From contig CM056588.1 of the NCBI GenBank assembly GCA_029721435.1, positions 40,751,430 through 40,815,429 on the forward strand: a DNA stretch of 64,000 nucleotides. The letters are read 5' to 3'. The DNA is from Gymnothorax reevesii (lineage: Eukaryota > Chordata > Actinopteri > Anguilliformes > Muraenidae). Position numbers and translations under genes: made by a program. Under the pieces are notes generated by a model. That model saw nothing but the letters and a program-made list of their open reading frames with translations. It did no database searches and was not told the origin of the DNA. Positions 12,247 to 23,956 of this stretch are shown one piece after another. Position 1 is the stretch's first letter. Each line of letters begins with the position of its first letter.

Positions 12247-14378
12247 TAGAACCGAAATTCATATAGAGAATATGTCTAATGGCGTTCCACTTAGCTACAC
12301 CAATATTTTGAGTTGTCCTGAAGCCTTGGTTCAAATGTTAATGTTTTTCACAGCTACATGTTCAGTGGAGACTCCTGTGTAATGGAGTGCTTTTAACTGC
12401 TGCCTATGCTGAGACTCCAATGTCTCACTGTCTGGCCCGCTCAGCCTACCAGTGCTTTTAGAGTTGATTTAATGGAGCTGTGTCACGATTACTGTACATG
12501 CTCACAACTTTGAATGAAGTAAATCCGTTCATCTACAAGTCAAATAATCTAGAAGCATGGGCGTCAGTTTGTTTTGAAAAGTCTGGGGGACGATAACTAT
12601 CAGAATCAGTGCATTTTGAGAAGTGGTGGGGACAATGACATTAATTAATGTTGTTGCTTTTGGTGAAACGCTACCATCACATGCATGAGCGTATTTCATG
12701 TTTTAAGTCAACAGTCGAGTTTCCATTTCATATCAAGCGATTTTTTTGGCAAATTTTTGTCAATTTGCTTCAAAGGAAATGCGACTGACCTGCGTTTCCA
12801 TCAACCGGCTTGGAGCAAATAAACTCTGATGAATTAAGCCAGGTTTTCTACAAGATAGCAATAAATCACTTGTAACCTGTGTACCATAGATAGGCCCTAC
12901 AGTACAACAGAAGAAGCCTTAGTTGTCACTGGGGCAGTACCCTCAAAGGTAGTGCTGTTGTACCTAAGAGGTGAGTTTTTATTTGTTTTGGAACATAAAA
13001 GTACCTTTTAGACCCAAAAAAGGTTCAGACAGGTACATTGAGGTCCTATAATTAGCCCTAAAGGGTACATAAGTGCTGAATGTACCGTGGGGAACCGAAA
13101 TGGACTCCTGCTGTACCCCTATTTCTGAGAGTGTGGAGCGGCAACTGCTAGTAAGAAAGCCGAATGAACTTAATTTGTGCAGCTTTGCTACCTTCTCCTC
13201 CTGTTCTTTATTTTCTTGACTACTGCTTAATGTTTGAATGGAAGTTAGTAAGTCTGATCTTCACATTTTACGCTCGAACTATCAGCTGTCACCCTGGTTA
13301 CATGATCAAATCAAATACTGACTTGACAGACATTGGACAACAAATTACCCAGCAATCACCTTGATACATTTGCAAATCAGTGTGAAAGAAAAATAAAAAA
13401 TAAAATCAAATAAAATAAGGAAATTATTAATTTGATTATTTTTTAAAAACATATATAGATTAAGCATATAACTTTGTCATAAAAGGGTATGAATTATTGT
13501 TCGAAAGAAACCCATGATATAGATAGGCTTAGCTTCTTAAGGGTTTATATTTTACTGTTGGTTCACTGATTGCACTTAGTGGAATGACTTTGTTATGGTC
13601 AATAGAATGAGTATAAAAGTGGTAACACTCTGCATAATGGTGGAGTTTTGTCAGTCTTTATGTAAGGGATAATTAATGAGAAGGTATGCATTCCATGGCT
13701 TTAATGCAGGATGTGGAGGCAAATAACCACTGGTTGCCTCCGCAAAGTGCATTAAAACCGTGGAATGCTCACCTTCGAGTTGATTATTCCACTTATACCA
13801 TGGTCATTTGCCAGCAATATCAAATCGCAGCATTCAGAAATTTTTGTTGAAAGTTTTGCACTAAAAAAAAAAAAAAAAAACGAGCTGGTAATCATTAAAC
13901 AGGCGCTGCACCTTCTCATACCCCAATACTATAGGCCAAGCTAAATTGAACCAGCTATCTTAGCTCATCCATCTTCTGTTCATGGAGAAAGAATTTTTTG
14001 CACACGCTTACATCCGTTTACCAGCTGATGATTTGATAGCGGATGAGTCCATACTAGACTGCTATCCGAATCGGCATCAGTATTGGTGAATCCGTAATTT
14101 TGGGGCCTTGGGGCCCCTAACCCCAAACACTACTCCAGGGGCTTTCCCCTGTTACTTTTTACTTTACTGTCCTATCTGGCATTTCTCTCTGGGCATCTCT
14201 GAAGAAAGAAAGCATCATTTCTCAGACACGTGAGCAGATTTTACCTCTAGTCTCTCTGCTTTAGATTTTGATGACACACTTTCACGAGGACATGGAGGCT
14301 TGAGTGAGTAATATTTGGGCCAGTCTATCCAATACTTCAAAGCAAAGATGTCAGCCAGTTATTATAACAGATGTGTTG
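12247..14378. repeat. Tandem duplication, copy 2 (intron 2 of drd4)
   Basis: Second copy of the 2.1 kb unit, joined directly to copy 1 at GTGTTG|TAGAACC and ending at GTGTTG before CCTCCTTTTAG. It differs from copy 1 by scattered substitutions, a shorter A run and a small deletion near 14108 (GGGGCCCC instead of GGGCGCGGCCC). The clean head-to-tail joint argues for unequal exchange or replication slippage rather than two independent insertions. Confidence 0.95.
13667..13790. repeat. Palindromic foldback (copy 2)
   Basis: Copy of the foldback at 11528-11651, carried along in the tandem duplication; it differs at a few positions such as GGTATGC for GGTGTGC. Confidence 0.75.
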
Positions 14379-15281
14379 CCTCCTTTTAGTTTGTGTTCCT
14401 CTGTCTATTTCCAGAAAAAAAACTATTACAGAAAAGATGACTACCCCTCTTTGAAAGAGCACTCATTTCTCTTAATAGCTTGTGTCTGAGGAAGGATGTC
14501 CTGTGTCCTTTTTCAAAAAAGTGACAGCTTACGTGTATGGACTCCTACAGAATACACCCCCCCCCCCCCGCAAGAGGATCTGAAAAACCTACTTAACTTG
14601 TGGAGGACAAACAACAATCAATGGTAGAGGGGGTAGTGGAGGGTTACTTCAAAAGAATGTGCCCTACATAGGGTAAAAAGTCACTTTAAAGTATTAAAAT
14701 TTCTTTTTTCATAAAGGATTCTGTAAAGTGTGAATATTGTGGGGAAAGCATCCCAAGTATCCACCAGTGACCCGCAGCTCTGAACTTTGCGACTTGAATG
14801 CCAAGCACTCCATAACACACTCCAAACTAGTCATGAGTCTAGATGCATTCAAGTTCAGTCAAGCCAGAGATTGCTGGTGGGATAGGAACGGGAATCTTTG
14901 AAGTGGTGAGAGTTCTTTTGTGTTAGTAGTTATATTGACATTAATCATGCTCAAGAAGGACTTTGCTGGAAGTCTGACAATGTGTCTAACTAACTGGTCC
15001 GTCGCTTCTGAATTCAAGTCTAGATTCTTGGAGATTTTTGTCAGGGAGTAACAGTGACAAATCCTAATCAGAATCTAAAAGCCCATGAACCCAGACAAAA
15101 ATGTTTTTGCTGACGTTTCTCTTGAGATATGTGTTCTGGCCTAATGAGGCGTGCCTACATTCATTTGGGCTTAGCAAATGCCGTTGCTCAGTGGGCCAGG
15201 GGTGCATTCGTTGGGGCATGGTAAACATCGCTTCTCGTGCTTAATGGGTCGTGAATGCGGACGTTTAAGACGGGACCTGAC
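14379..15281. other. drd4: Rest of drd4 intron 2
   Basis: Intronic sequence between the duplication and exon 2. It includes a run of 13 cytosines near 14557-14569. Nothing else was recognised. Confidence 0.5.
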
Positions 15282-15394
15282 CTGTCGATGCTGATGGCGC
15301 AGAGGTTAAATATGGAAGCAGTGCACAGCATCACGTCCATTGTCATCAGTCCATCGCAGATGAGCATGCTGAGGGCCCACACTCTGCCCTGGAA
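15282..15394 (-). CDS. drd4: drd4 exon 2: ECL1 and TM3
   Basis: Short 113-base exon that continues the frame directly after Glu88 and codes for FQGRVWALS, then Cys101, the dopamine-anchoring Asp108 in MTMDVML, and CAISID plus two bases of Arg126. The acceptor is TTTAG|TTCCAG and the donor AG|GTCAGG. An alternative in-frame acceptor six bases on (TTCCAG|GGC) would drop Phe-Gln; the first is preferred because human D4 has Val-Gln at that place. The polypyrimidine tract is short and preceded by a (TG)n run. Confidence 0.95.
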
Positions 15395-15403
15395 CTAAAT
15401 GAA

Positions 15404-15422
15404 ACACACACACACACACACA
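15404..15422. repeat. (CA)n microsatellite beside the exon 2 acceptor
   Basis: CA dinucleotide run ending about ten bases upstream of the drd4 exon 2 acceptor; on the transcribed strand it reads (UG)n followed by UUUCAUUUAG. A related CACCCACCCACACA stretch follows on the plus strand. Confidence 0.9.
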
Positions 15423-16659
15423 CGCACCCACCCACACAGTCTCATGAGATATTTTATGCACGCTTCTTCTTCACTGAAATCTCACATCTTGTATCGCTCT
15501 TGGCAGAGGGCTCTGTTAAATCTCTGTTTTCTCATTAGATAGGCACCCTATTCCTGCCTCAGGGCCGATGCCCTTTAAGACATTTTTGTCTTCACAACTT
15601 TTGATTGCAGAGAAGCAGGATAGAATAAGAGATATGAGAACATTGTTATGATGATTGTGATGGTTTTTAGGGACCATGTGTAGGCACCTATTATAAATGT
15701 ATCTTTCATTATTATCATTACTATTATTATTATTATTAGCATTAGTCTTATTATTACATAGTGGGTGTCTAGGGCAGCCCATAAAACTACTAAATTGCTG
15801 TCTTTGAGATTTGGCACTAGATCTTCTGTTCAGACAGCAAACTTAGTCACAACATGACCTTCTCTCTAGCGCCAACATCAGGCCAAAGGTGCGCTTACAG
15901 ACTGAGCATATTGCTCATGACATACAGCATGTACCATGCTGTGCTCTGCAAGAAGGAATCAGAAGGACAGAAGGAATCATAGCTAAAAGATGAGCCTGTT
16001 ATCGAAAGGTGGATAAACAAGAGACCTATAACTTGTTTGATAAATCTCCCATCCCACATGGTGATATGACCCTTGAAATTTTGCCCAAAATGCATTTTTT
16101 TTTACATTTTCTTTGGTTAAGTATCAGAAAATAGAAATCAGATTCATAATCCCAATTCTTATTTCTATTACTGTATATCCAAGATATTAAATTGGCGCTG
16201 TTTTGCTGGTGAAACTTTGATATATCCCATGATATTCATGTTTTAAGTTGGTTGAGGAAAAAAAATCAGGCTGAACAAAAACAGGGTTTTGCTTTAAATT
16301 GTGACACATTGAGTGGATGTAAAATTGATTTGGTTGCAGTTTTCAACAGGGCTCAAATGTATTTTTCATCCCTGAAAATTTCAAATGGCCGTCTTCTGCT
16401 CTTGCAAAGTTATGAGGGCTCAAAAATGCAGGAAAATAACCACATAATTATAAAGCGCAATAATTTGACCCACCCCTATGTACTTCGAGGGCCTGTAACT
16501 CAAAACACATTCAGAGTATGGTAAAATTCTGCATGGCGTAGTTGACTGTACTAAAATTACTGGACAAAAAAATCAGCTGATTCTGAGGGGGTTAGGTGGG
16601 AAGCGCTGATTGATTTTTCAAGGAATGGCCAATAACTGACATTTCATATTTGCCGTTAA

Positions 16660-17172
16660 CCCTCCTATTATGTAAATTAATAAACCACTTTTGGTTTGAG
16701 GTCAGTTTGATCCATGCAATGAAAAACTACTGAAGATATTTGAAATTAAAAGTGTTACTCAATCTCCTCTCAGCTCATTTATGACTTTCAACTGCCCATT
16801 TCAAATGCCAAGTAAATAACACGACTCCCCCATCCTCCCCTTACACATCAAGCATCAAGTTTACATGATTACAGCAAAATGGATGAGACAAAATGTGAAA
16901 TGAGAGAGAAATTAATTTGAACATGCCGTCAGTATTAGACAAGAGTACAAAAACGAGATCAAGATGATGGTTTTATGAAATAACTGATCCCGGGGTCAAA
17001 ATGACCTTAAAAACACCCAACATGTGTACACAACATAATTTTTTTTTTTTTTGAGTTAGATTAATCTTTTACCCGTGAAGTTAGGGTGAAAAAATCAGCT
17101 GAAAAAAGGACATTAACCATGATTTTAGAGACAATGAACAACGTCAAATTGACCCAGAACTTAATAGGAGGG
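16660..17172. mobile_element. piggyBac-like MITE with TTAA target sites
   Basis: Flanked by TTAA on both sides (16656-16659 and 17173-17176). The ends are CCCTCCTATTATG and its inverse TTAATAGGAGGG, giving an 11-base perfect terminal repeat. Inside, GGGGTCAAAATGACC (about 16991-17005) resembles subterminal motifs I recall from fish piggyBac relatives. No transposase frame is present. Confidence 0.75.
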
Positions 17173-17618
17173 TTAAATACCGCTATTAAATGTATTGGCT
17201 AGAAATTTGATGTCTGTTATCTGGATGGCATCTTAGGCTAACCATTAGTGTATTAACTATAACTTTGATTGGAGAAAGTTTGTCAAATTTGTCAATGAAA
17301 ATGCTGTACAAGAAGTCAGATGTAAATGCTGATTTTTTTTCTACCGAAATAATAAATTCTTCAAGAATGTAATAAAAACTTTCATATTAAACTTTTTTTA
17401 TCAAGTCTAAACAGAGAATCAAGTTGCACAAGCCCCAGTCAGCTGCCTAGTATATGACAATAATGACATTACCCTGCAAGAGAGATGTAAATTCTTTGGT
17501 TTTTCACATGATAAATTCTTAAGAAGTTCAGAACGATCAAGTCTTAAGAGGAAAATAAACTCTTCTGTAGTCCCACTGGCTGCAGACAGCTGACTTTGCT
17601 TGTTCCCTCAAGCACAGC

Positions 17619-17659
<41 letters not shown>
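17619..17659. repeat. (ATT)n microsatellite
   Basis: About 13 units of TTA/ATT in drd4 intron 1. Confidence 0.95.
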
Positions 17660-18567
17660 GATGGAATATTCATTAAAAAGTTCTAAAATTAATATTTTAA
17701 TTCCACTGAGGAATTCTGTCGTTCAAGCATTCTTTGTTGTGCAAAATGGTTCTATCATGGTTGCATTCGTACATCTTTCACCTCTAGAAGTGCTTTCCAT
17801 AAAAATACGTTTGTTTTCTGTGCGAAAATGGCATCGTTTGCTCGTAGAGTAGGCCTACCTCTCTCCCTCTTAGGCGATCTGAGGTCAGTACAGGGACCGG
17901 TATTCGGGGTTGGCAAAGAGGAATGAATATTTAGCTGAACCCATTCTGTTTTCGTTTCGCTTGTCTGTGAACTGCGCTCTTAGGGCCTCGGTGTTGATAG
18001 GACCATTGTTCATTGTGTGATGGGTTCTGGAACGCACGTTTCCGCATTGAAAGGGGGTGCGCCCGCGGTCTCTCGCTACTGGTGGCATCAAGGATCATTC
18101 AGGCCCCGAAAATTGTGTACCAGGTGTCAGACTGGGTTCTGAATCGCCGAAGGAGGCATAAATGTATTGAACTCTAATGGAAAACAGTTCTTTCATTAAC
18201 ATGTTTATGGAAATAGGCCATAAACAACTTTCCTGTTGAGCCTGTTCATGCTGGAGTGGTGCGCCTGTTACATAATGAAATTTTTGAGCATTCTCAAGAC
18301 CCACTGCGCCGTAATAAAGCTGAGTAATCAACTGCCTGCGGTGGAGGAATTTATTCTCAAGCGGGCCTAATGTGCTGAACTGCCAGCCGGACGCCTAATA
18401 TTAAACGTAACACGCATCAACGCTCCTGTAATCGCAGGTGGCACTGAGACCATTTTAGTTTGCTTTGGCTGTAATAGGGTTGGGTTAATTGAGGAGAAAG
18501 GTGGCTCCAAACCGTGCTGAGCATGATAAAGAGCGGGTAGTTACAACGAGTTGGGAGTATTTGTTAC

Positions 18568-18613
18568 TTTTGTTTGTTTGTTTGTTTGTTTGATTGATTG
18601 ATTGATTGATTGA
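18568..18613. repeat. (TTTG)n then (TTGA)n microsatellite
   Basis: Compound tetranucleotide run in drd4 intron 1: about six TTTG units followed by about five TTGA units. Confidence 0.9.
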
Positions 18614-19426
18614 CTGTTTTTGTATTCGTTGGTTTGTGTTTGTTTCTTTTTTATCTCACTGAAAGTGTATTGAAGACTAAAGATATTATTCAAGACGTTT
18701 ACCAGTTTGATATTTTAATGTTAATACCAATATTGGATCATAACAATAAAAATGAATATATTTCGAATTACGGGAGATCGACGTGAAATTGACGGAATGC
18801 TTAATTAATGTGCATCAATGTGCCACGTATGCGCATAGTTTCAGGGTAACAAGCCATAAGCCAGATCCACCTTGTACTGATGAAATTGAAGCGCGCTTAT
18901 CTTTACGAATACAGACCAATGAAATGCTGGTATACATTTTCAATTCATCTAAGCAATCTCTTTCTGTTCTGAGGGCCATCGGTCTCAAATGCATAGGTCT
19001 CTGTTTTTGTTGCCCCATCTAGGGCAACTTCGGTCTGGCAGTTATCTCTGAACGGAACGTTCTCATTCCTCCTTCCCCAGTTATGGCTTTTTTTAAATTA
19101 ATGATCTCGTTGAAATAGTAGAGAACATATCCAGGAGAAAGACATTATAAAGCAATTTACCTCCTCGTTCCTGGAGAACGAAAGGAAAACCTTTGACTGA
19201 AAACAATGAATTTCATAACAAGCAGTTCATGGGTCCCAACCAAAGGTACATGTTAATGCATTTTCCTTCGCAGCTGTTTTTGTCTATTCAAGCCGTCAAG
19301 GTTAACGGCAAGTTATATACACCCTCAGCAGAACAAGGATCATGAAACATGCGTTTGGTGTAAGATATTCTAAATTTATAATTGAAAATCTTTCCATGTA
19401 CAGTGCACCATCTCGTTGGTACTCAC

Positions 19427-19690
19427 CTCCGCGTAAACAAAAAGTGGCAACACCAGCACAGCCAATAAAAGATCTGCCACTGCCAAACTGACTATGAAGT
19501 AGTTGGTTGTAGTTTTTAAAGCTTTTTCCGTGTATACACTTAGGCACACCAGCAGATTTCCACAAATTATAATGATAATGAGCAATATCCCAAAGACCAA
19601 GGCGGAAAAGTTATACTGAAGGTTCGGTTTGTCGGTGTGGTTGAAACCAGTGAGGTTGGCTGGCATGTCTGCGGTCAGCCTTCCTCTCAT
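19427..19690 (-). CDS. drd4: drd4 exon 1: N terminus, TM1 and TM2
   Basis: 88 codons from ATG at 19690 to Glu88 before the donor GAG|GTGAGT. The extracellular tail has candidate N-glycosylation sites NLT, NHT and NFS. TM1 carries the conserved Asn in IICGNLLVC, and TM2 has the sodium-site Asp in SLAVADLLL and ends with LPLFVYAE, very close to human D4. A second in-frame ATG at 19666 (MPANLTG) could also serve as start; the first is listed because it gives the longest frame. No TATA box was identified upstream. Confidence 0.93.
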
Positions 19691-21600
19691 TGACTGAGAA
19701 TCCGCGGACTCCCTCTAAATTTCCCGGTCCGAACACAATAAGCTTCCTTGAAATGAACATCTATGCATCGTTTCCGCACGTCTGGTGAGAGTAGATGTTG
19801 GTCATCCCGAAGTTTCAGGCAAGGTGAACTCCCCCTGCGTCGCGTTTTCTGTAATCCGTCTCGCTGATTCTGAGCTCAGCACCATCCACTGTGGACAGTT
19901 CTCTAGCGCGCGTGAGAGAAATCTTCCTTCTGCTTACCGAACTTCTTTGGGTTAGTTAAATATTTTCCGCTTCACGAAATATGCTATAATATCGACATTA
20001 TCCTGATGAAACAAAAACAACATCTGGACCCCAATCGCGCTTTGAAATAAAAAGGTAGAAATTACGCACGAAATGCGTTGATTTTCGCTTGGTATCTTGA
20101 GGTGCAACTGCCTTGTGATCGCTCACTTTTTCAGCCTGTCAACCTGTTACTCCAGTGGTTCTGCGTATTTATCCGAAGCACAACCTCAAATCCAACGGCG
20201 ATAAGTGTTTGGAACTCGCCCTTTTTCAGAATTAACCCGCGATGAACGTTTGAAAGCCAGCGAACGCGAAACAGCATATTTATAACAACAATTAAATGGT
20301 AATCCAGAGTTATCACAGCTTGTGAGAGTGATGAGCGGGTCTTCTTAAATGTAATAAAACTCAGGGACTCGTCGATACTGTCTTAGTATGCCAGGAATGT
20401 CAAGATGGGGAGGTGGGAGGGGGCTTTCTTCTCATGGAATCAGTCCTTTACTGCGCGCTTGTAAAATGTAAATTATGCCATTTTTAAAATGGAATGAATG
20501 ACTTTCTTAATGGGGAATCCTTGTACAACGTGCCGCATGCTCTTGCCCTTTTATTAGGCTATAGACACTATTTTCTTAATATTGGCGGTATATTGCAAAA
20601 TATGTAATCAGCAGAATCTACAATTTGAGTTGAAACATCTTGTGGATTTCTTTGAGAGGTACATGATTTTTAAGGGACGCAAAATTATTTACTTTTGAAT
20701 CACGTTTTTGCTTCTGACACAAAATATTGTTTTTTGTTTAAGTTACAATAATTGGGGAGACCAAAATCTGACCGGTGATTGTTATATGGATTAGCTCGGT
20801 AACCAAAGGCTCATGGTTGTGAAGGAGGTGCGATGTGCTCAATGATTACGCGCCATGCTCAATTGCCCTTAAGCCACCTGCATTCTCAAGTGTTCCTTGT
20901 TATTCCATGTTTTTGTCTGAATACGGTGTATTGGTACTCATATCTTCACTATAATTGCCACCTTGGTCTTTTACGAAAGCGAAGTCGTTACCTTTATCGC
21001 GGCGTAATACCGCTTTAGCTCGGGTGGTGCTAGTGGGCGCATATTAAAATAGGATTTGGTAATTAGTCTACGACCTCAACCGAGCAAGTCAGCAACCCAT
21101 CCAAATTTTTGACATAGGCCACAGCTGAAGCTAAATAAAAGTGAATATTGTATCCTTGCGTAGGGGAATCCATGTCCTTAAATCTCACAAATTTTCCAGA
21201 CGTCGATTGCCATTAAAAAAAGGTCTGTCCCACTGGCCATGATTCTCCCATTTTCCAGTTCGACGGGGTATTTGTTATTCCGACATAGAGCCTTCGAACT
21301 AGAAGGGGTTCCGCTGTGAAATCAAAATAGGTTAATTTCACCTTTGCCTCCCATTAAAAATGCGGCTCATGTACCTGCTTTATCACCTGCTTTAGGCTTA
21401 CGCAACTCAGTGCATTATTATGCGCGCAAAATCGTCACGGGATAAAAGCCGTGGGGCTCGATGTCAAAATATAGATATAATAGGTTATACATCCGGTGTC
21501 TCGGGGCACGCCATCCCCCTCACCCAGGAAAAGGTTGCGCGAAAACGCCAGGAGGTGGGTCATAGGGTGCATTTCAAAGCCTTGGCTGCATCCTAACAAG
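19691..21600. other. drd4 upstream region; no gene seen
   Basis: Contains the presumed 5' untranslated region and promoter of drd4 (CG dinucleotides are more frequent at about 19700-20300 than elsewhere). Towards 21600 there is a fragment, GGCTGCATTTTTAGGGG, related to the foldback at 22987-23130. No transcription start could be fixed. Confidence 0.4.
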
Positions 21601-21652
21601 GCTGCATTTTTAGGGGTCGTCACGTAATTCCATCTGCTGAACTGAAGTAACA

Positions 21653-22844
21653 TGTTGTGATTCCGTTTCTGCCATGCCATGTTCCATGTTTTTTTGCCAT
21701 GCCCATGTTTAGTTCTGTGCCTGGCCTAGTGCCATGTTTTGACTGACCTACGCATTCTTGACCATTGCTTATGTCTGACCATTCTTGGATTGTGTATTGC
21801 GTATTGGTAATTAGATTCATGATTTATTATTTTTCATGTTTTAGTTTCTTAGTCTCCATGCCATGTTGTTTTCATTGCCATGTTCATTTCCCATGCCATG
21901 TTTCCATGCTTTGCACTTTGTCTCCCCTGTCTCGTCATGTGTGTCTCTGCTCACAGTCCCTTGTCTTGCGTGCCACTCATTCGGGTGATTTATTGGTTTC
22001 TGGGTTTCAATCTTCTTTCACTATCTCTTGTTCTTCCTTCCTCTCTCTTTACTATCTTACTAACACATACCAACAGTTTATTGTTTTTGCTAATTACTAA
22101 CCAACACTAACCCTGTATATTTGGAATAACTTACTGACATGCACTCGGGATTGTATAGCTGCACTTACTAATTGACTAACGATCTCTCAGCATTCGCCCT
22201 ATTCTAGTCTCCGCCTCCTTGCCTTTCCCTATTATCTCTGCAGCGAATTTCTGTGGTTCTCCACAAATACTTTGTGCTTTCCTTTCTCTAATCTATACAC
22301 TTTAATACTCCTTGAACAGAGCTGTTCTGTTCATAGGTTTGTCTTGTGATCCCTGTCTGCGTTTTGGCTACAGCCAAATTCATGTAATTAGTTTATTCCT
22401 AATGTGTCACTCCCTGATTATTGTTACCCTTGATTGCACCTGTTCTCCCTGATCATGTGTTCTCCCAGATGTGTATATAAGATGTCTGTTTGGTTCACTT
22501 TCTTGTCAGATCGTTCTTCCTAGTTTCCTGAGCCACGCTTGTTTTCGCCTTGATTCATTGTGATTTATCTTTCTGACTGGACTGCCCTAGACACCGAGTT
22601 TTGCCTATTCCCTGTACTTTTGCTGAATTCTTGTTTTTCGGCCTCTTTTTGTCTGACAACAGTTTTGTGATTGGTGCCCTGTGTATGACTCTGGATTTCG
22701 CCCATTGGACTCTGATTTTTGGATTGCGGACATTGTACTGTTGCCAGCTCTGTTGGGGGGTTTCCCCCTTCAGAAATAAAGCCTCCTTTTGCATTCTACT
22801 GGTTTTCGTGATTGGTTCATTTCGTAAAACCCAACATTACTACA
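21653..22844 (+). mobile_element. Possible solo LTR of an LTR retroelement
   Basis: Begins TGTTGTGATTCCG and ends ACATTACTACA. It holds a TATATAA box near 22474 and an AATAAA signal near 22775, in the order expected for U3-R-U5. Its first part is rich in CCATGTT motifs. No matching second LTR, no gag-pol frame and no clear target-site duplication were found, so this remains a tentative reading. Confidence 0.4.
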
Positions 22845-22892
22845 TTTCATCTCCGTTAAAAGGCCTTGGTTTCAGTAAGTTGTCCCTTTTCC

Positions 22893-22965
22893 TTATCTTA
22901 ACCTTAACTCTAACCCTTAACCTAAAACTGAACCCTAAATTTAACCTTATTCCTGACCCTAAATG
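22893..22965. repeat. Degenerate CTAACCC-like stretch
   Basis: Imperfect repeats of the type CTTAACC, CTAACCC and CCTAAA. They resemble telomere-like words but are short and diverged, and similar stretches are common inside fish transposon derivatives. Confidence 0.5.
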
Positions 22966-22986
22966 AAAGTTTAGTGGATTGAAGTA

Positions 22987-23130
22987 AGCAATGACCCCTA
23001 AAAATGCAGCCTTCAAGGGCTGTAGCCCATGCTTTGAGATGCACCCATAGAGTGCATCTCAAAGCGTAGACTAAGGTGCAACTCAAAGCCTAGACTACAT
23101 CCTTTGAAGGCTGCATTTTTAGGAGTCAAT
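22987..23130. repeat. Foldback repeat with TGCATTTTTAGG ends
   Basis: The left arm CAATGACCCCTAAAAATGCA pairs with the right arm TGCATTTTTAGGAGTCAATT; inside, GCTTTGAGATGCAC pairs with GTGCATCTCAAAGC. Related pieces lie at about 21550-21625 and 23290-23340, so one repeat family brackets the LTR-like block. Confidence 0.65.
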
Positions 23131-23956
23131 TGCTTCCATGCCCCAAACTGACATTTCGAGTCAGGCTCAAGGTTAAATTTAGGGTTAGAGTTAAGGTAAA
23201 GGTTAGAAAAACCAGTGACGACTCGCTTAAACCAAAGCTGCTTAACAAAGATGAAATGATGTTACGTCAGTTTGGCTGATGAAATTAGATGACAACCCCT
23301 AAAATGCAGACTGCGAAGGAGGCAGCCTACGCTTTAGAGTAACGAAAATGATGGAAGAATGTTACTGCAATTTTCTCCTTGGTACTGCTGCCGCTTCTAA
23401 TCCAGACGATGAACGCGGCTCGTTCATGATTTTGTTTTTTTGCCACAGGATTCAAAATGACCTCGGGCAATATAGCAGACTCTTGGCCCTGACCAGTGTA
23501 ACTTCTAGAATTTAAAGGCACGGGTGCAATAAATGGTCAGGAATTATATTGGACGCAATGAACTTCACTGTGTGTCTGAATGAAAAAGCTTGCCTCTTAC
23601 TGAAGTCGATAAGCTCTCACAATGCTTAGACATGCGAGTCTGAAGCAGGTGATTTTAGAAAAAAATCTGCGACTGAATATCTACCCACAACCTGTACTGC
23701 GATCTGCAAAATTCTACAGCTCCCGGCTCAACTAATCAATCAGGGCCCGTATTCACATGGTATCTTAGCACTAAAAGTAACTGCCGAATTTAGGAGAAAC
23801 TCCTAAAAAATGGGTGTGTCAGTCGTAAATTTAGGACTCCTAATTAATTTACTAAATGTTATCCACAAGGCATTTTAGGCCTAAAATTCTGGGAGAGCTT
23901 AATAGTAGTCAAGAGGACTCCTAACTCGCTAAAACTTATTCACAAAGAATCAGAAA

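Larger units (their letters stand above)
15395..19426 (-). other. drd4: drd4 intron 1
   Basis: About 4 kb phase-0 intron with donor GAG|GTGAGT and acceptor TTTAG. It contains the CA run, an ATT-rich microsatellite near 15719-15757, a piggyBac-like MITE (16660-17172), an (ATT)n run and a TTTG/TTGA run. No other coding sequence was recognised. Confidence 0.85.
8430..19690 (-). other. drd4: drd4 locus (dopamine D4 receptor), exons 1-3, 3' part missing
   Basis: Class A GPCR of the D2-like group that couples to Gi/o and lowers cAMP in response to dopamine at the plasma membrane. Three exons join in frame to give about 324 residues: TM1 with N45, TM2 with D73, TM3 with the amine-binding D108 and a DRF motif (125-127), ECL2 Cys178 (expected disulfide partner Cys101), and the TM5 serine triad S189, S190, S193. 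A Pro-rich third intracellular loop then leads to the start of TM6. Introns follow codon phases 0, 2 and 1 with GT/AG ends. D4 identity rests on [31 protein letters not shown] and GRERKAMKVLPVVVG, which match D4 better than D2 or D3 as I recall them. The remaining exon was not seen. Intron 2 is expanded by a 2.1 kb tandem duplication. Whether this is a single or duplicated fish paralogue cannot be told here. Confidence 0.95.

Noticed and set aside
11025..13364. Two almost identical 66-codon plus-strand frames (11025 and 13164)
   Set aside because: They are the same chance frame copied by the intronic tandem duplication; no known protein is suggested.
22893..22965. Telomere-like CTAACCC words suggesting an interstitial telomere
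   Set aside because: Too short and too diverged; such words are common inside repeat elements.
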